Assembly: GCF_030063245.1 (NCBI RefSeq)
Contig: NZ_JASISR010000007.1
Span: 86,612-150,611, forward strand
Direction: 5' to 3'
DNA: 64,000 nt
Source of the DNA: Paenarthrobacter sp. PH39-S1
GTDB lineage: Bacteria; Actinomycetota; Actinomycetes; Actinomycetales; Micrococcaceae
The notes beneath the pieces are model-generated. The model did not search any database, was not told where the DNA came from, and worked only from the letters and a program-made list of their open reading frames with translations. The position numbers were made by a program, and so were the translations under genes. Positions 9,880-22,105 of the stretch are shown piece after piece; within the stretch, counting starts at the first letter, position 1, and each line of letters opens with the position of its first letter.

Positions 9880-10109
9880 TTATCCCCAGCGTGTTGACAT
9901 ACTTATCCACAGGGGTGGACAAGTTGCTCGGGAAAAACGTCGAATTTGCGCATTGCCAGGGGCTCGCCGCGTGCATAGCTGTGAATGACAGCTATGTAAG
10001 TTATACCCATTGTGGATAGCGCTGTGGATAAGTGGATAACCCATCACGGATGAGGAATCGAACTACAGACGTGTAACTTATGCCCAGCTGTGGATAGACC
10101 TGTGGATAA
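9880..10109. promoter_or_regulatory. Cluster of DnaA boxes away from oriC
   Basis: Within the 541-bp divergent intergenic region 9600-10140, seven DnaA-box-like 9-mers occur. Three are perfect: TTATCCACA at 9903-9911 and TGTGGATAA at 10023-10031 and 10101-10109. Four have one mismatch: TTATCCCCA 9880-9888, TGTGGATAG 10011-10019, AGTGGATAA 10031-10039 and TGTGGATAG 10089-10097. Two box pairs sit in an imperfect direct repeat (about 9998-10031 and 10073-10109). A perfect 9-bp inverted repeat (CATAGCTGT / ACAGCTATG) lies at 9974-9996, and TTGACA at 9894-9899 could be a -35 element. The region is about 15.5 kb from oriC. It could titrate or reload DnaA or regulate the flanking genes. Confidence 0.75.
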
Positions 10110-10140
10110 CCGGCTGGTCCGGGCGTGGCACGATGGAGAG

Positions 10141-10692
10141 ATGGAAAATCCGGAGCCGCTTCAGAGCCGCCTGCTGACATCACCGGAACCGTCGGACGAG
10201 GACATTGCGCTCTACCGCGGGCTCAGCGCCGACGCAGCTTCCGGGGTCGCGGTCGTCAGTACCGTGGTGCGTGGGCGCGATTACGCCGCGACGGTGAGCG
10301 GGTTCCTTTCGGTCTCCTATGATCCCCCGACTATGCTGGTGTGCCTCTATGCTGAGTCCCGTATTGCAGAGGCTGTCAGGACATCGGGCAGCTGGGCGTT
10401 GAGCCTGCTTGGCAGCACGCATCAGGGCGTGGCTAACTGGCTCGCCAGCCCAGGAACTCCCTTGGAGGGGTTGCTGGCACAGGTACCATACCGCCGCGGA
10501 AAGGCGACGGGCGCCGCCGTCGTCGACGGTTCCTTGACGTATTTCGAAGTGCGAAGCACTGCTGTCCACACGGCGGCAACCCACCTCATTATCGTGGGCG
10601 AGGTAGTGGCCATGGGCAGCATCGCCTCGGGAATCAACGCCATGGATCCACTGATTCATTTCGGCTCTGCCTACCGGCAGCTGGCTCAATAG
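10141..10692 (+). CDS. Flavin reductase-like (FMN-binding split-barrel) protein
   Basis: The 183-residue protein matches the flavin-reductase-like domain found in small flavin reductases of two-component monooxygenases: GVAVVSTVVRGRDYAATVSGFLSVSYDPPTMLVCLY carries the FMN-binding strand pattern, and THLIIVGEVVAM is the later conserved strand. It probably reduces or binds FMN using NAD(P)H; its partner is unknown because no monooxygenase is adjacent. The ATG at 10141 was chosen as the first Met. The purine-rich GGAGAG is only two bases away, so the start is uncertain; an in-frame GTG at 10090 lies inside a DnaA box. Confidence 0.83.
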   Translation: MENPEPLQSRLLTSPEPSDEDIALYRGLSADAASGVAVVSTVVRGRDYAATVSGFLSVSYDPPTMLVCLYAESRIAEAVRTSGSWALSLLGSTHQGVANWLASPGTPLEGLLAQVPYRRGKATGAAVVDGSLTYFEVRSTAVHTAATHLIIVGEVVAMGSIASGINAMDPLIHFGSAYRQLAQ

Positions 10693-10765
10693 CGGATCAA
10701 GCGTTTCGGCCCTGGAGCTCCGTCCGGCGGGAGGCTAACGGACAGCGTAGGCGGAAGCCAAGGGC

Positions 10766-11638
10766 CTAAAGCTGGTACTGGACGGCGAGATTGTGGATCA
10801 TCGCTGTCCTGACAATAGTCAGCGCTATCAGCAGCACAACCAGTACCGCCATACCACCGAACTGAATGCCGGCTTGGCGCGGCCCCTTCGGTGCATGTGC
10901 AAATATTAATGCGGCCAGTCCACCGGCGATCAGACCACCCAGATGGGCCTGCCAGGCAATGCCGGACACCATGAAACCAAGGGCCGCGTTGATGACGATC
11001 AGGATGACGATCTGCCGTACGTCTCCGCCGCGCCGACGCTGAATCACGAACAGCGCCCCGAAGAGTCCAAAAATGGCGCCGGATGCACCCACCACGGGAC
11101 CGCCAGCCGGGGCCAGCAGCAGTACGCCGACGGAGCCCGCGAATGCCGATACAAGGTAAAGGGCCACGAATCGCAGCCGTCCGAGAGCGGGTTCGAGGGC
11201 GCGGCCCATTATCCAGAGGGCATACATATTGAACAGAATGTGCGGCAGGAAGTCCTGCGAGTGCAGAAAAGCTGACGTCAGCATGCGCCACGGCTGCGTT
11301 TCCGTATAAACGGGTGCATACCAGCCGGATTGCTCCAGATTCAGGCCGGGGACCCATTCGAGGAGGTAAACCAGCGCGCACAGGCCGATGATCACGTAGG
11401 TGGCCAGCGGCCGTCCGGGGACCGCTTCCCCACCGAACGCGGTGCGGTTTACCGGCGCCGCGCGGGCCGCTGCCTGCACACAGTCAACGCACTGGATTCC
11501 GACGGCGGCACCGCGCTGGCATTCCGGGCATGCCGGCCGGCCGCACCGCTGACAGAGCACGTAGGAAACGCGGTCAGGGTGGCGGGGGCAGACAGGGACC
11601 GCGGCTGGGGTGCCGGCCGTCGGAATCGGGTACGTCAC
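10766..11638 (-). CDS. Rhomboid-family intramembrane serine protease with N-terminal zinc-ribbon-like motif
   Basis: The 290-residue protein begins with a Cys/His cluster (C-P-R-H...C-Q-R-C...C-P-E-C...C-V-D-C, about residues 18-53) that could bind zinc. Six or so membrane helices follow. The rhomboid active site is visible: the nucleophile Ser in VVGASGAIFG and the catalytic His in WQAHLGGLIAG; HILFNMYALW is the conserved helix-2 motif. It cleaves membrane proteins within the bilayer; its substrate is unknown. The GTG start is 10 bp after the ppiA stop, so the two are probably one operon. The same Zn-finger plus rhomboid arrangement occurs in other actinobacteria. Confidence 0.92.
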   Translation of the reverse strand: MTYPIPTAGTPAAVPVCPRHPDRVSYVLCQRCGRPACPECQRGAAVGIQCVDCVQAAARAAPVNRTAFGGEAVPGRPLATYVIIGLCALVYLLEWVPGLNLEQSGWYAPVYTETQPWRMLTSAFLHSQDFLPHILFNMYALWIMGRALEPALGRLRFVALYLVSAFAGSVGVLLLAPAGGPVVGASGAIFGLFGALFVIQRRRGGDVRQIVILIVINAALGFMVSGIAWQAHLGGLIAGGLAALIFAHAPKGPRQAGIQFGGMAVLVVLLIALTIVRTAMIHNLAVQYQL

Positions 11639-11648
11639 GGTATGGGTG

Positions 11649-12179
11649 TTAGAGCTGCTCGACGGTGATGCTGCTAATCACAACGTCCTCGCGCGGCTTG
11701 TCGCCCGGGCCGGTGGATACGCCTTCGATAACGTCGACGACGGCCTTGGAGTCAGCATCGACAACTTCACCGAAAATGGTGTGCTTGCCCTGCAGCCAAC
11801 CGGTGGGAATGGTGGTGATGAAAAACTGCGAGCCATTGGTCCCGGGGCCGGCATTGGCCATGGCCAGTTTGTAGGGCTCGTTGAAGTTCAGTTCCGGATG
11901 GATTTCGTCGCCGAACTGGTAACCGGGACCGCCGGTTCCACGCCCCAGGGGGTCGCCCGCCTGAATCATGAAGTCTTTGATGATGCGGTGGAAGATCGTC
12001 CCACTGTAAAGTGGTGCGTTGCTCTCTTCACCCGTGGCCGGGTGCTTCCACGCAATCTCTCCGGTTGCCAGACCAACGAAGTTCTTGACCGTCTTCGGGG
12101 CGTGGTTGCCGAAGAGGTTAACCAGGATATCTCCGTGATTGGTATGAATGGTTGCTTTTGCGGTTGGGATAGCAGTCAT
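11649..12179 (-). CDS. ppiA: Cyclophilin-type peptidyl-prolyl cis-trans isomerase
   Basis: The 176-residue enzyme isomerises Xaa-Pro bonds during protein folding. Cyclophilin landmarks are present: NHAPKTVKNFVGLATG, the active-site block YSGTIFHRIIKDFMIQAGD with catalytic Arg, GSQFFITT and WLQGKHTIFGEV. There is no signal peptide, so it is cytoplasmic. The length equals that of mycobacterial PpiA (about 180), which also lies close to gyrA and crgA. It is probably transcribed with the rhomboid gene. Confidence 0.95.
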   Translation of the reverse strand: MTAIPTAKATIHTNHGDILVNLFGNHAPKTVKNFVGLATGEIAWKHPATGEESNAPLYSGTIFHRIIKDFMIQAGDPLGRGTGGPGYQFGDEIHPELNFNEPYKLAMANAGPGTNGSQFFITTIPTGWLQGKHTIFGEVVDADSKAVVDVIEGVSTGPGDKPREDVVISSITVEQL

Positions 12180-12401
12180 GGCGCCATTCTGCCACGTTAG
12201 GCGGTGAAGACACCGTACCGCTGCCGGAGTTCAGCGTTCAGTGAACCTGTGCGCCGGCGTGGAGCGGAATTTCCGCTTAAAACAGCGATTCAACGGAGTA
12301 TCTGGGCGTCTGCCGCCACCGGCCGACGCTGCGGGAATAGCCGGGAGCAGCCAATCAACGTAGGCTAAACAGGGAATTGTCAAATAATCCGGGAGGTAGT
12401 T

Positions 12402-13454
12402 GTGAAGAAAGCAGACCGCATTACCCACGACCTGGAGGACACGCTGACCAACAGCGTGGAAACTGCGCGCGACTGGGCAGCTCCTCATGTAGAGGCGGCC
12501 TTGAACTGGGCCGTCCCGAAATTGGAGAAAGGGCTTGAAAGCGCCTCTCCCATGGTGCAGGACACCCTCCGCAAGGCAGCACACTACACCGCCGAGGGCG
12601 TGGCGAATGTGACTCCGAGGATTCAGGAGGGACTGGAAAGGCTGGCCCCGCGAATTTCGGACGCGGTGGATGGGGCAACGCCTCGCATCCAGGAAACCCT
12701 GGACAAGGCTGCACCCGCCATTTCAACGGCCAAGAACAAGGTAGTCGGTGACTACCTGCCGCTGCTTTCCGGAAAATTGGGCGACGCAGCGCAGGCCTTC
12801 GGCAAGGCACTCGAAAACGCCAAGACACCGGAACAGGTCAATGTTGTGGTTGCAAAACTCACCGGCGACAAGAAGACTATCGCCAAAGCGCAGAAGGCCG
12901 CCGCGAAGGCCGGCAAGAAGACCGCCGCGGAGCTGGCCCGACAGGGCAAGAGTGGCCATAAGGGCTGGCTCGTCGTCGGAGTGGTGGCCGCTGCGGTGGC
13001 TGCCGGTGCCGCCGCTTGGAGGGCTTCCCGACCGGTCGAAGATCCCTGGCAGACCCCGGCTCCGGTCAGTCCTTCCCCATCGACCTCCCTGACCGACGCA
13101 GTCAAGGACAAAGCAGGCGACGTCAAGGATGCCGCAGCGGAAAAGGTTAACGACCTGGCCACTGCCGCCAAGGACAAGGCCGACGACGTTAAAGACGCGG
13201 TGGGCGACAAGGCCGACGACGTTAAAGACACGGTGGGCGACAAAGCCGACGACGTTAAAGACACGGTGGGCGACAAAGCCGACGACGTTAAAGACACGGT
13301 GGGCGACAAAGCCGACGACGCAGCCGAGTCCGCGGTCAATGCCGCAGATGAAGCACCCGGCGTGAGCAAACACGTAGCCAAGGACGCCAAGACCGCCGTC
13401 AATAACATCGCCGCGCATATTGATCATCCAGCGGACAAAGCCAAAGATCAGTAG
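12402..13454 (+). CDS. LEA/apolipoprotein-like coiled-coil protein with membrane helix and 11-residue repeats
   Basis: The 350-residue protein has an amphipathic N-terminal half with recurring 11- to 22-residue blocks (for example ETARDWAAPHVEAALNW, GLERLAPRISDAVDG), a membrane helix (about 187-207, GWLVVGVVAAAVAAGAAAW), and a C-terminal domain of Lys/Asp-rich 11-residue repeats (GDKADDVKDTV, four tandem copies plus related units). Such repeats resemble late-embryogenesis-abundant or apolipophorin-like amphipathic helices that associate with membranes under stress. The GTG start is preceded by GGGAGG. Function is inferred only from composition; similar proteins are common in Arthrobacter. It has a hairpin terminator downstream. 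Confidence 0.82.
   Translation: MKKADRITHDLEDTLTNSVETARDWAAPHVEAALNWAVPKLEKGLESASPMVQDTLRKAAHYTAEGVANVTPRIQEGLERLAPRISDAVDGATPRIQETLDKAAPAISTAKNKVVGDYLPLLSGKLGDAAQAFGKALENAKTPEQVNVVVAKLTGDKKTIAKAQKAAAKAGKKTAAELARQGKSGHKGWLVVGVVAAAVAAGAAAWRASRPVEDPWQTPAPVSPSPSTSLTDAVKDKAGDVKDAAAEKVNDLATAAKDKADDVKDAVGDKADDVKDTVGDKADDVKDTVGDKADDVKDTVGDKADDAAESAVNAADEAPGVSKHVAKDAKTAVNNIAAHIDHPADKAKDQ
13173..13320 (+). repeat. 33-bp in-frame tandem repeat
   Basis: Four full 33-bp units begin at 13173, 13206, 13239 and 13272, and a partial one at 13305. The last three are almost identical. Each encodes 11 residues, one turn-pattern of an amphipathic helix, so gain or loss of units keeps the frame. Confidence 0.95.
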
Positions 13455-13501
13455 ACAAGTTAATGTACGGGCCGGTTCTTTTTTCTGAGCCGTCCGGGTT
13501 A

Positions 13502-13539
13502 GGCAGCGGAGGGACTCCCGGTGGGGTCCCTCCGCTGCC
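13502..13539 (+). terminator. 14-bp perfect hairpin
   Basis: GGCAGCGGAGGGAC at 13502-13515 pairs perfectly with GTCCCTCCGCTGCC at 13526-13539 around a 10-base loop. It lies about 50 bp after the LEA-like gene and 27 bp before the glycosyltransferase start, so it most likely ends the former transcript. Confidence 0.8.
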
Positions 13540-13565
13540 GTGTTCAGGGTGCTAGATTTGGCCTA

Positions 13566-14450
13566 ATGCCATACGAAACAGCCGATGAGGGTTCCCCGGA
13601 ACGGTCCTTTGCAGCGGCAGAGGCCCGGCCGAGCGTTTCCATCGTGATCCCGGCATACAACGAGGAAAGCGTTATCCGGCAATGTCTCACGGCGGCCGTC
13701 TACCAATCGGTCCCCGCAGACGAGATCATTGTCGTGGACAATAGATCCACGGACCAAACCTGCCGGATAGTCCGTCAGATGCAAACCGAATACCCCGAAA
13801 GCCCGATACTCCTGGTGCATCAAAGTGCGGAGCAGGGGTTGATTCCAACACGCAATTTCGGTCTCAACCGGGCGAGCGGAGATGTGCTGGGCCGCATCGA
13901 CGCCGATTCTGTCCTGGAACCGGATTGGGTGGAACAGGTCCAGAATGCCTTCCTGGATCCCGCCGTCTCCGCGGTAACAGGGCCGGTGGTCTACTACGAC
14001 ATGCCGCTGCGCCGCTTCGGTCTCAAAGCCGACGACAAAATGCGCCAGCTGATGCTGCGGCTGGCCAAGCACCAGTACCATTTCCTCTTCGGCTCTAATA
14101 TGGCTCTGCGCCGTTCGGCGTGGGAGGAAATCCGGTCTGAGACGTGTCGGGATGAACGCGATGAGATGCACGAGGACATCGACGTTTCGCTGCATTTGGC
14201 GGACCATCTGCTCAGGGTTCAGTACGTTCCCACCATGGTCAGCGGTATGTCCGCGCGCCGGCTGGAGGATTCCCTTAAGGATTACCGCTATTACGTTAAC
14301 CGCTTCGAGCGCACCTACAAGGCCCACAACGTGCGGAAGATTGCGCTCAAGGCTCCTATGGTGGTGTATTTCTCGGTCTATTTTCCCGCCAAGGTCCTCA
14401 GGTCCTTGCATACCGCCGGTGTCAATCAAATGGCGCGCCGGCCGCGCTGA
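13566..14450 (+). CDS. Family 2 glycosyltransferase
   Basis: The 294-residue enzyme has the GT-A fold of GT2: VSIVIPAYNEE near the N-terminus, IIVVDNRSTDQT for nucleotide binding, the D-x-D metal motif in GRIDADSVLEPDWVE, and an E-D-I-D acid region downstream (DEMHEDIDVSLHLAD). No membrane span is evident except a weakly hydrophobic C-terminal part (MVVYFSVYFPAKVL). It transfers a sugar from a nucleotide donor to an unknown acceptor, perhaps a cell-envelope glycolipid or polysaccharide. The ATG at 13566 lies just after a strong terminator; no clear ribosome-binding site is seen, so translation may be leaderless. It is convergent with the EamA gene. Confidence 0.88.
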   Translation: MPYETADEGSPERSFAAAEARPSVSIVIPAYNEESVIRQCLTAAVYQSVPADEIIVVDNRSTDQTCRIVRQMQTEYPESPILLVHQSAEQGLIPTRNFGLNRASGDVLGRIDADSVLEPDWVEQVQNAFLDPAVSAVTGPVVYYDMPLRRFGLKADDKMRQLMLRLAKHQYHFLFGSNMALRRSAWEEIRSETCRDERDEMHEDIDVSLHLADHLLRVQYVPTMVSGMSARRLEDSLKDYRYYVNRFERTYKAHNVRKIALKAPMVVYFSVYFPAKVLRSLHTAGVNQMARRPR

Positions 14451-14468
14451 TCCGGAGCGGCGGCTGGG

Positions 14469-15362
14469 TTACTGCGGAGGATGTGGCGCTTTCACCCCGG
14501 ACCGCCCCTGCCTCAGCACCACGACCGCCAGGCCGACCAGAATCAGTCCCAGACCCACATAGGTCCCGCCGGGAAGTTTCTCACCCAGGAAAACCGCCGC
14601 GAGCACAGCTGCACCGGGAATCTCCAACAGGATAATCATCGAGACCACCAAGGGGCTGATCGTCGCCAACAGGTGATTGAAAATGCTGTGCCCCATGATC
14701 TGCGCCACCAGGGTTACGGCTAAAATTCCGAGCCACGCCTTCCCATCAAATCCCGTAAGGGGCTGTCCGAGGGCCGCGCACATCACGGCCAGCAGGAGGG
14801 CACAGGCTCCGTAGCACAGGGTGGTGTAAACGCCTGTCGACATGGTGCGGCGCGCTTGCCCGCCCGCCATAGTGTAGAAGGCTGCCAGGGCGCCACCGGC
14901 CACTGCCAGCCCGTCCCCCAGAATCGCCTCTGGCGACACCGTCAGGTCAAAGCCGGAAATCACCAGCACCCCGGCCAGGGCCATTCCTAAACCGCCGAGG
15001 ACAGCACGAGCGGGCCGGATGCCGCCGAACAGCTGATAGAAGGCGATCCAGGCGGCCTGCAGACAAACCAACGCGGTGGCGGCAGCCACGCTGGTCAGTT
15101 TCAAGGCGGAAATGAAACAGGCAAAGTGCAGTGCCAGCGCCACGGCGGCAATGGCCGACCATTGATATTCCGCCGTGCCAAGCTGACGGAAACGCGTGCG
15201 CTGGCGGATCCCTGCAGGGACACCCATAATGACGGCCCCCAGCGAGTTCCGCCAAAACGCTATGGCAAGAGCAGGCGCCGCCGTTGCCGCCATAATGGGA
15301 CCGGACGCAGAAACGCCGATGACACCCAATGCGGCCAATAAATAGTTCACTTTTCCAACCAT
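14469..15362 (-). CDS. EamA/DMT-superfamily transporter
   Basis: The 297-residue protein has ten predicted membrane helices arranged as two EamA repeats, with conserved AFWRNSLGAVIMGV in the first half and IMGHSIFNHLLATISPLVVSMIILLEIPGAA in the second. Members export metabolites such as amino acids or nucleotide sugars; the substrate here is unknown. It lies 18 bp from the convergent glycosyltransferase, and upstream of it are the tRNA-Ala gene and its terminator, so it is expressed independently. Confidence 0.9.
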   Translation of the reverse strand: MVGKVNYLLAALGVIGVSASGPIMAATAAPALAIAFWRNSLGAVIMGVPAGIRQRTRFRQLGTAEYQWSAIAAVALALHFACFISALKLTSVAAATALVCLQAAWIAFYQLFGGIRPARAVLGGLGMALAGVLVISGFDLTVSPEAILGDGLAVAGGALAAFYTMAGGQARRTMSTGVYTTLCYGACALLLAVMCAALGQPLTGFDGKAWLGILAVTLVAQIMGHSIFNHLLATISPLVVSMIILLEIPGAAVLAAVFLGEKLPGGTYVGLGLILVGLAVVVLRQGRSGVKAPHPPQ

Positions 15363-15419
15363 AAGTCACCGGCCCAGCCGCCGCGTGAAGGCTGCCCAAG
15401 GGCCACCGGAGGCGACGAC

Positions 15420-15457
15420 AAAACGTCCCGGTCAGCAAATGCTGACCGGGACGTTTT
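15420..15457. terminator. Bidirectional intrinsic terminator after tRNA-Ala
   Basis: A perfect 17-bp stem runs from AAAACGTCCCGGTCAGC (15420-15436) to GCTGACCGGGACGTTTT (15441-15457) with a four-base loop. The flanking A and T tracts make it a classic intrinsic terminator in both directions. It is 4 bp downstream of the tRNA-Ala 3' end. Confidence 0.95.
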
Positions 15458-15460
15458 CTA

Positions 15461-15536
15461 TGGTGGAGGCACGGGGACTCGAACCCCGAACCCCCTGCTT
15501 GCAAAGCAGGTGCGCTACCAATTGCGCCATGCCCCC
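15461..15536 (-). tRNA. alaT: tRNA-Ala (anticodon TGC)
   Basis: Read on the minus strand, the gene begins GGGGGCATGGCGCAATTGG and ends in an encoded CCA (TGCCTCCACCA). The anticodon loop CTTTGCAAG gives TGC, flanked by a 5-bp stem, and the T-loop GGTTCGAGTCC-type sequence is present. Length is 76 nt. Pairing with tRNA-Ile just downstream of gyrA is the usual actinobacterial arrangement. Confidence 0.97.
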
Positions 15537-15570
15537 ATAGGAATACTTCGTACTACCAGTGTAACCGGAC

Positions 15571-15690
15571 CTATTCCACCTTATCGGTCGCCTGGTTCCA
15601 GTTGGTTTTCTGAACTTTGGATTCCTGCCACTTCCTGCGAAGCACCAAAGCCCCTGCAACAGCCGCTCCAATAACCAGCAACTTCTTCAC
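15571..15690 (-). CDS. DLW-39-type small membrane-anchored peptide
   Basis: A 39-codon gene lies between the two tRNAs. It starts with GTG after a strong CCGGAGG site and encodes MKKLLVIGAAVAGALVL followed by RRKWQESKVQKTNW and NQATDKVE. Actinobacteria carry a conserved 39-residue family, DLW-39, at exactly this position, with a short hydrophobic N-terminus and a basic-acidic tail; here the family's D-L-W motif is replaced by T-N-W. The function of the family is unknown. Position, length and ribosome-binding site make it convincing although it is too short for usual gene calls. Confidence 0.85.
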   Translation of the reverse strand: MKKLLVIGAAVAGALVLRRKWQESKVQKTNWNQATDKVE

Positions 15691-15715
15691 AAGTACCTCC
15701 GGAGGGTAGGTTCCG

Positions 15716-15789
15716 TGGGCGCACCAGGACTTGAACCTGGGACCTCTTCGTTATCAGCGAAGCGCTCTAACCGCCTGAGCTATGCGCCC
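15716..15789 (-). tRNA. ileT: tRNA-Ile (anticodon GAT)
   Basis: On the minus strand the sequence starts GGGCGCATAGCTCAGGCGG, has anticodon loop CTGATAA (GAT), T-arm GGTTCAAGTCC and acceptor end TGCGCCC plus discriminator A. Unlike the neighbouring tRNA-Ala, CCA is not encoded, so it depends on the CCA-adding enzyme encoded at 42176. Confidence 0.97.
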
Positions 15790-15889
15790 TCCGGCCCTTG
15801 GCGGGCCGAAATAAAACTTTACAGCACCTTCACGTTCTGCCCAAATCGTGGCGACTGAACAGATGGCACCGTCCCGGACCGATGAGGGA

Positions 15890-16398
15890 TCAGTCATCCG
15901 TGAGGGTCACGCCGATGCCGCCCACCAGGGTGGCGGAGATGTTGTACAGCACGGCGGAGAGCATCGACAGCGCCGTCAGCAACACCACGTTGACCACCGC
16001 GATGATCGTGGCGAAGGACGCAACCTGTCCCAGCGAGGCAAATTTCTTCAGATCAAACCCACCGCCCTCCGAACCCTGGATATCCGTCATGAGCGAGTTG
16101 ACTTTCTCGAAGACGCCGGTTAAATCCAGCACCGTCCACAGCACAATCGAGGCCACCACGGTAACAATACCCAGCGCCACGGAGAGCAGGAAGGCCATCT
16201 TCAGGACGGACCATGGATCGATCTTACTGACCAGCAGACGGGCCCGCCTGGCCTTAGCCTTCGGCGCGGGTTTAACCAGGGCGGGCCTGCTGTTCGTGGG
16301 CCGCTGGGCTGCGGAGGGGGCAGCGGGGCGCTGCGGCGGCCGCGCCGGCGCACTCACCCGCGGGCCGGTAGACGGCCTGGGGTTTGAGTTACTCGTGC

Positions 16399-16402
<4 letters not shown>
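15890..16402 (-). CDS. DUF3566 transmembrane protein
   Basis: The 170-residue protein has a Pro/Ala-rich cytoplasmic N-terminus (about 1-55) and the DUF3566 core: [36 protein letters not shown], a central loop, then [41 protein letters not shown]. Two membrane helices are evident. The family is actinobacterial and always sits next to gyrA (Rv0007 in Mycobacterium tuberculosis); its role is not established. The TTG start overlaps the gyrA stop in a TTGA junction, so it is translationally coupled to gyrase. Confidence 0.93.
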
Positions 16403-19047
<2,645 letters not shown>

Positions 19048-19110
19048 TGTCTAAAGATTCCATTCCAGATATATATCGGATCAGTAATATAAAGGGTCCT
19101 CGTTAAAGCC

Positions 19111-21568
<2,458 letters not shown>

Positions 21569-22105
21569 CTACCCATAGGTGTCACGGGGCCCGCGTCCTT
21601 TGACTGTCCTGTAACCCTTGCGCCAATTTGGAGCAGCCGGCGCCAGCACCTGGATCTTCGTTACGACGCCGGTCCCAAGCTCGGCATCGAAGCGCGCCAG
21701 CAGTGAGGAACTCAGCAGCCTCAGCTGAGTGGCCCAACTGGTTGAGTCACAACGAACCTGCAAGGCGGTGCCGGTAAAACTCTCCGGCTGGCAATGGGCC
21801 GAGATATCCGGGCCCACCAACGTATTCCACTGCGCCATCACCGAACCAACCGCTACGGGGGAGGACCAGCCCCGTTCGCTGATCAAACGATTGACCACGT
21901 TTCCCAATCCCAACGGATCGCGGCCGGAATCCTTGATATCCAGGAAGGAGCGCCGCTTGGATTTTGGCTTGTCAGGTGGACGGCGGCCCGGGGCCAGCCG
22001 TATTTCGCCGCGGTTGGCGGCAGCGGCACGCATTCGATTCAATGCCGCCTGCGCCGCATCAATCCCGGTGGGCTGCTTGGCCGGATCCGGATCCTCATCC
22101 TTCAT
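21569..22105 (-). CDS. dciA: DciA-family protein (DUF721), replicative-helicase loader/operator
   Basis: The 178-residue protein has a disordered basic N-terminus (RLAPGRRPPDKPKSKRRSFLD) and the DUF721 domain: VGSVMAQWNTLVGPDISAHCQPESF and ALQVRCDSTSWATQLRLLSSSLLARF, the KH-like fold of DciA. DciA is the helicase-interacting factor in bacteria that lack DnaC or DnaI, delivering DnaB to the origin. Its location between recF and gyrB is the conserved actinobacterial site. It overlaps the 3' end of recF by 11 bp, consistent with a dnaN-gnd-recF-dciA operon. Confidence 0.93.
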   Translation of the reverse strand: MKDEDPDPAKQPTGIDAAQAALNRMRAAAANRGEIRLAPGRRPPDKPKSKRRSFLDIKDSGRDPLGLGNVVNRLISERGWSSPVAVGSVMAQWNTLVGPDISAHCQPESFTGTALQVRCDSTSWATQLRLLSSSLLARFDAELGTGVVTKIQVLAPAAPNWRKGYRTVKGRGPRDTYG

